Assembly (NCBI GenBank): GCA_946406115.1 | Contig: OX291553.1 | Coordinates: forward strand, 16,187,001-16,251,000 | Reading direction: 5' to 3' | Length of the DNA stretch: 64,000 nucleotides | Source of the DNA: Apoda limacodes | Lineage: Eukaryota; Arthropoda; Insecta; Lepidoptera; Limacodidae | Shown: positions 63,487 through 64,000 of the stretch, one piece after another | Numbering within the stretch: the stretch's first letter is position 1 | How the letters are laid out: each line of letters starts with the position of its first letter | The notes under the pieces: model-generated | The model's input: only the letters and a program-made list of their open reading frames with translations | Told to the model about the DNA's origin: nothing | Databases searched by the model: none | Translations under genes and position numbers: made by a program

Positions 63487-64000
63487 TTTTTTTTTTTTTT
63501 TTTTTTTTATACCACTAAGGTGGCAAACAAGCTTACGGCCCGCCTGATGGTAAGCGGTCACCGTAGCCTATGGACGCTTGCAACACCAGGGGTATCACTT
63601 GCGCGTTGCCGACCCTTCAGAAATCTAATAACTTCTTTCTTGAAGAACTCCATACTGTAGTCCTTGCAGAAAACCTTGGCAGGGAGCTCATTCCACAACT
63701 TAAGCGTTCGCGGGAGGAAGTTTCTCTGAAACCGCACTGTACGCGACCATTTAGGTTCTAAAGTGTGAGAATGAATTCCCTGCCGATGGCGAGCGGTGCG
63801 ATGGTAGAAAGTAGCCGTGGGCATCATTTCGAACAATTCCTCAGAACACAACCCATTGTACAAGCGGTAGAACACACACAGTGAGGCAAAGTCTCTCCTC
63901 AGACTTAAGGGCTCGATACCGCAAGTGAGTTTGGGATCGTCGACAATTCTCACAGCCCGTCGTTGAACCGAGTGAAAAGGGTCAAGCTGGTATCCGGGTG
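63487..64000 (-). mobile_element. 3' end of a non-LTR retrotransposon, runs off the window
   Basis: A T-rich run at 63487-63509 (poly-A on the minus strand) starts the element; sequence then continues to the window edge. The 3' UTR contains gcctgatggtaagcggtcac. Truncated relatives lie at 51560-51775 and 41815-41900. Confidence 0.85.
63558..63953 (-). CDS. C-terminal part of a CR1/Jockey-like ORF2 (reverse transcriptase tail)
   Basis: Open frame of 131 codons from the Met at 63953, and probably longer upstream. It carries LSLRRDFASLCVFYRLYNGL, RHRQGIHSHTLEPKWSRTVR and FLPRTLKLWNELPAKVF, the conserved tail after the RT domain in non-LTR elements (R...S......YN......W..LP). It ends GVASVHRLR. 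The upstream RT domain is past the window, so I cannot say whether the element is intact. No frame damage in the part seen. Confidence 0.8.
   Translation of the reverse strand: MRIVDDPKLTCGIEPLSLRRDFASLCVFYRLYNGLCSEELFEMMPTATFYHRTARHRQGIHSHTLEPKWSRTVRFQRNFLPRTLKLWNELPAKVFCKDYSMEFFKKEVIRFLKGRQRASDTPGVASVHRLR

Overview
The window looks like a gene-poor, repeat-rich stretch of a lepidopteran (moth or butterfly) nuclear genome. It is AT-rich, genes are small exons in long introns with standard GT/AG splice sites, and it is full of repeats I associate with Lepidoptera: short dispersed families, RTE/CR1/Jockey-like non-LTR fragments, Tc1-like elements, TA-flanked MITEs, and tRNA- and 5S-derived SINEs. 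Species assignment is inference.

Region 1 (about 1.1-34.6 kb, minus strand): one host gene of the nucleoside phosphorylase (PNP_UDP_1) superfamily. Six exons (34450-34589, 29600-29718, 18622-18776, 4822-4951, 3821-4005, 1208-1323) join with matching phases into about 281 codons ending in TAA, with an AATAAA 66 bp downstream. The 5' exon(s) were not found with confidence. Its introns hold nearly all the repeats of the left half.

Region 2 (8789-18528, minus strand): a nearly full-length, env-bearing Ty3/gypsy (errantivirus-like) endogenous retrovirus of 9.74 kb in the gene's third visible intron, in the same sense as the gene and starting only 93 bp after an exon. LTRs of 264/266 bp are almost identical, with a GTAC target duplication, a tRNA-Leu-like primer site, a leader of 61-bp tandem repeats, gag with a CCHC knuckle, a classic A-AAA-AAC slippery site, pol (PR-RT-RNase H-IN) and a furin-site env behind a splice acceptor. 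It is broken by several 1-nt indels, a TGA, a 642-bp in-frame tandem duplication of RT sequence and a lesion at the duplication edge.

Region 3 (36.7-64 kb, plus strand): a tandem array of divergent galectin-like genes. Copy A (37192-39591) is intact with four exons. Copy B (46563-48782) is a pseudogene with three stops and an exon cut by a repeat. Copy C (56165-58751) is intact in the exons seen but lacks a visible first exon and promoter. Copy D (from 62214) shows only a conserved promoter and a 7-codon first exon. A, B and D share an unusually well kept promoter block (TGACGT, TGAGTCA in A and B, TATA). A, B and C share a 3' element, which is triplicated after B. The usual galectin sugar-contact residues are missing. 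This array, with its possible exon sharing between dead and live copies, is the most interesting biology here.

The rest is mobile DNA: a deleted Tc1-like DD34E element, a fossil Tc1, several TA-flanked MITEs, foldback elements containing 5S rRNA-like sequence, SINEs, and degenerate RTE/Jockey/CR1 fragments.
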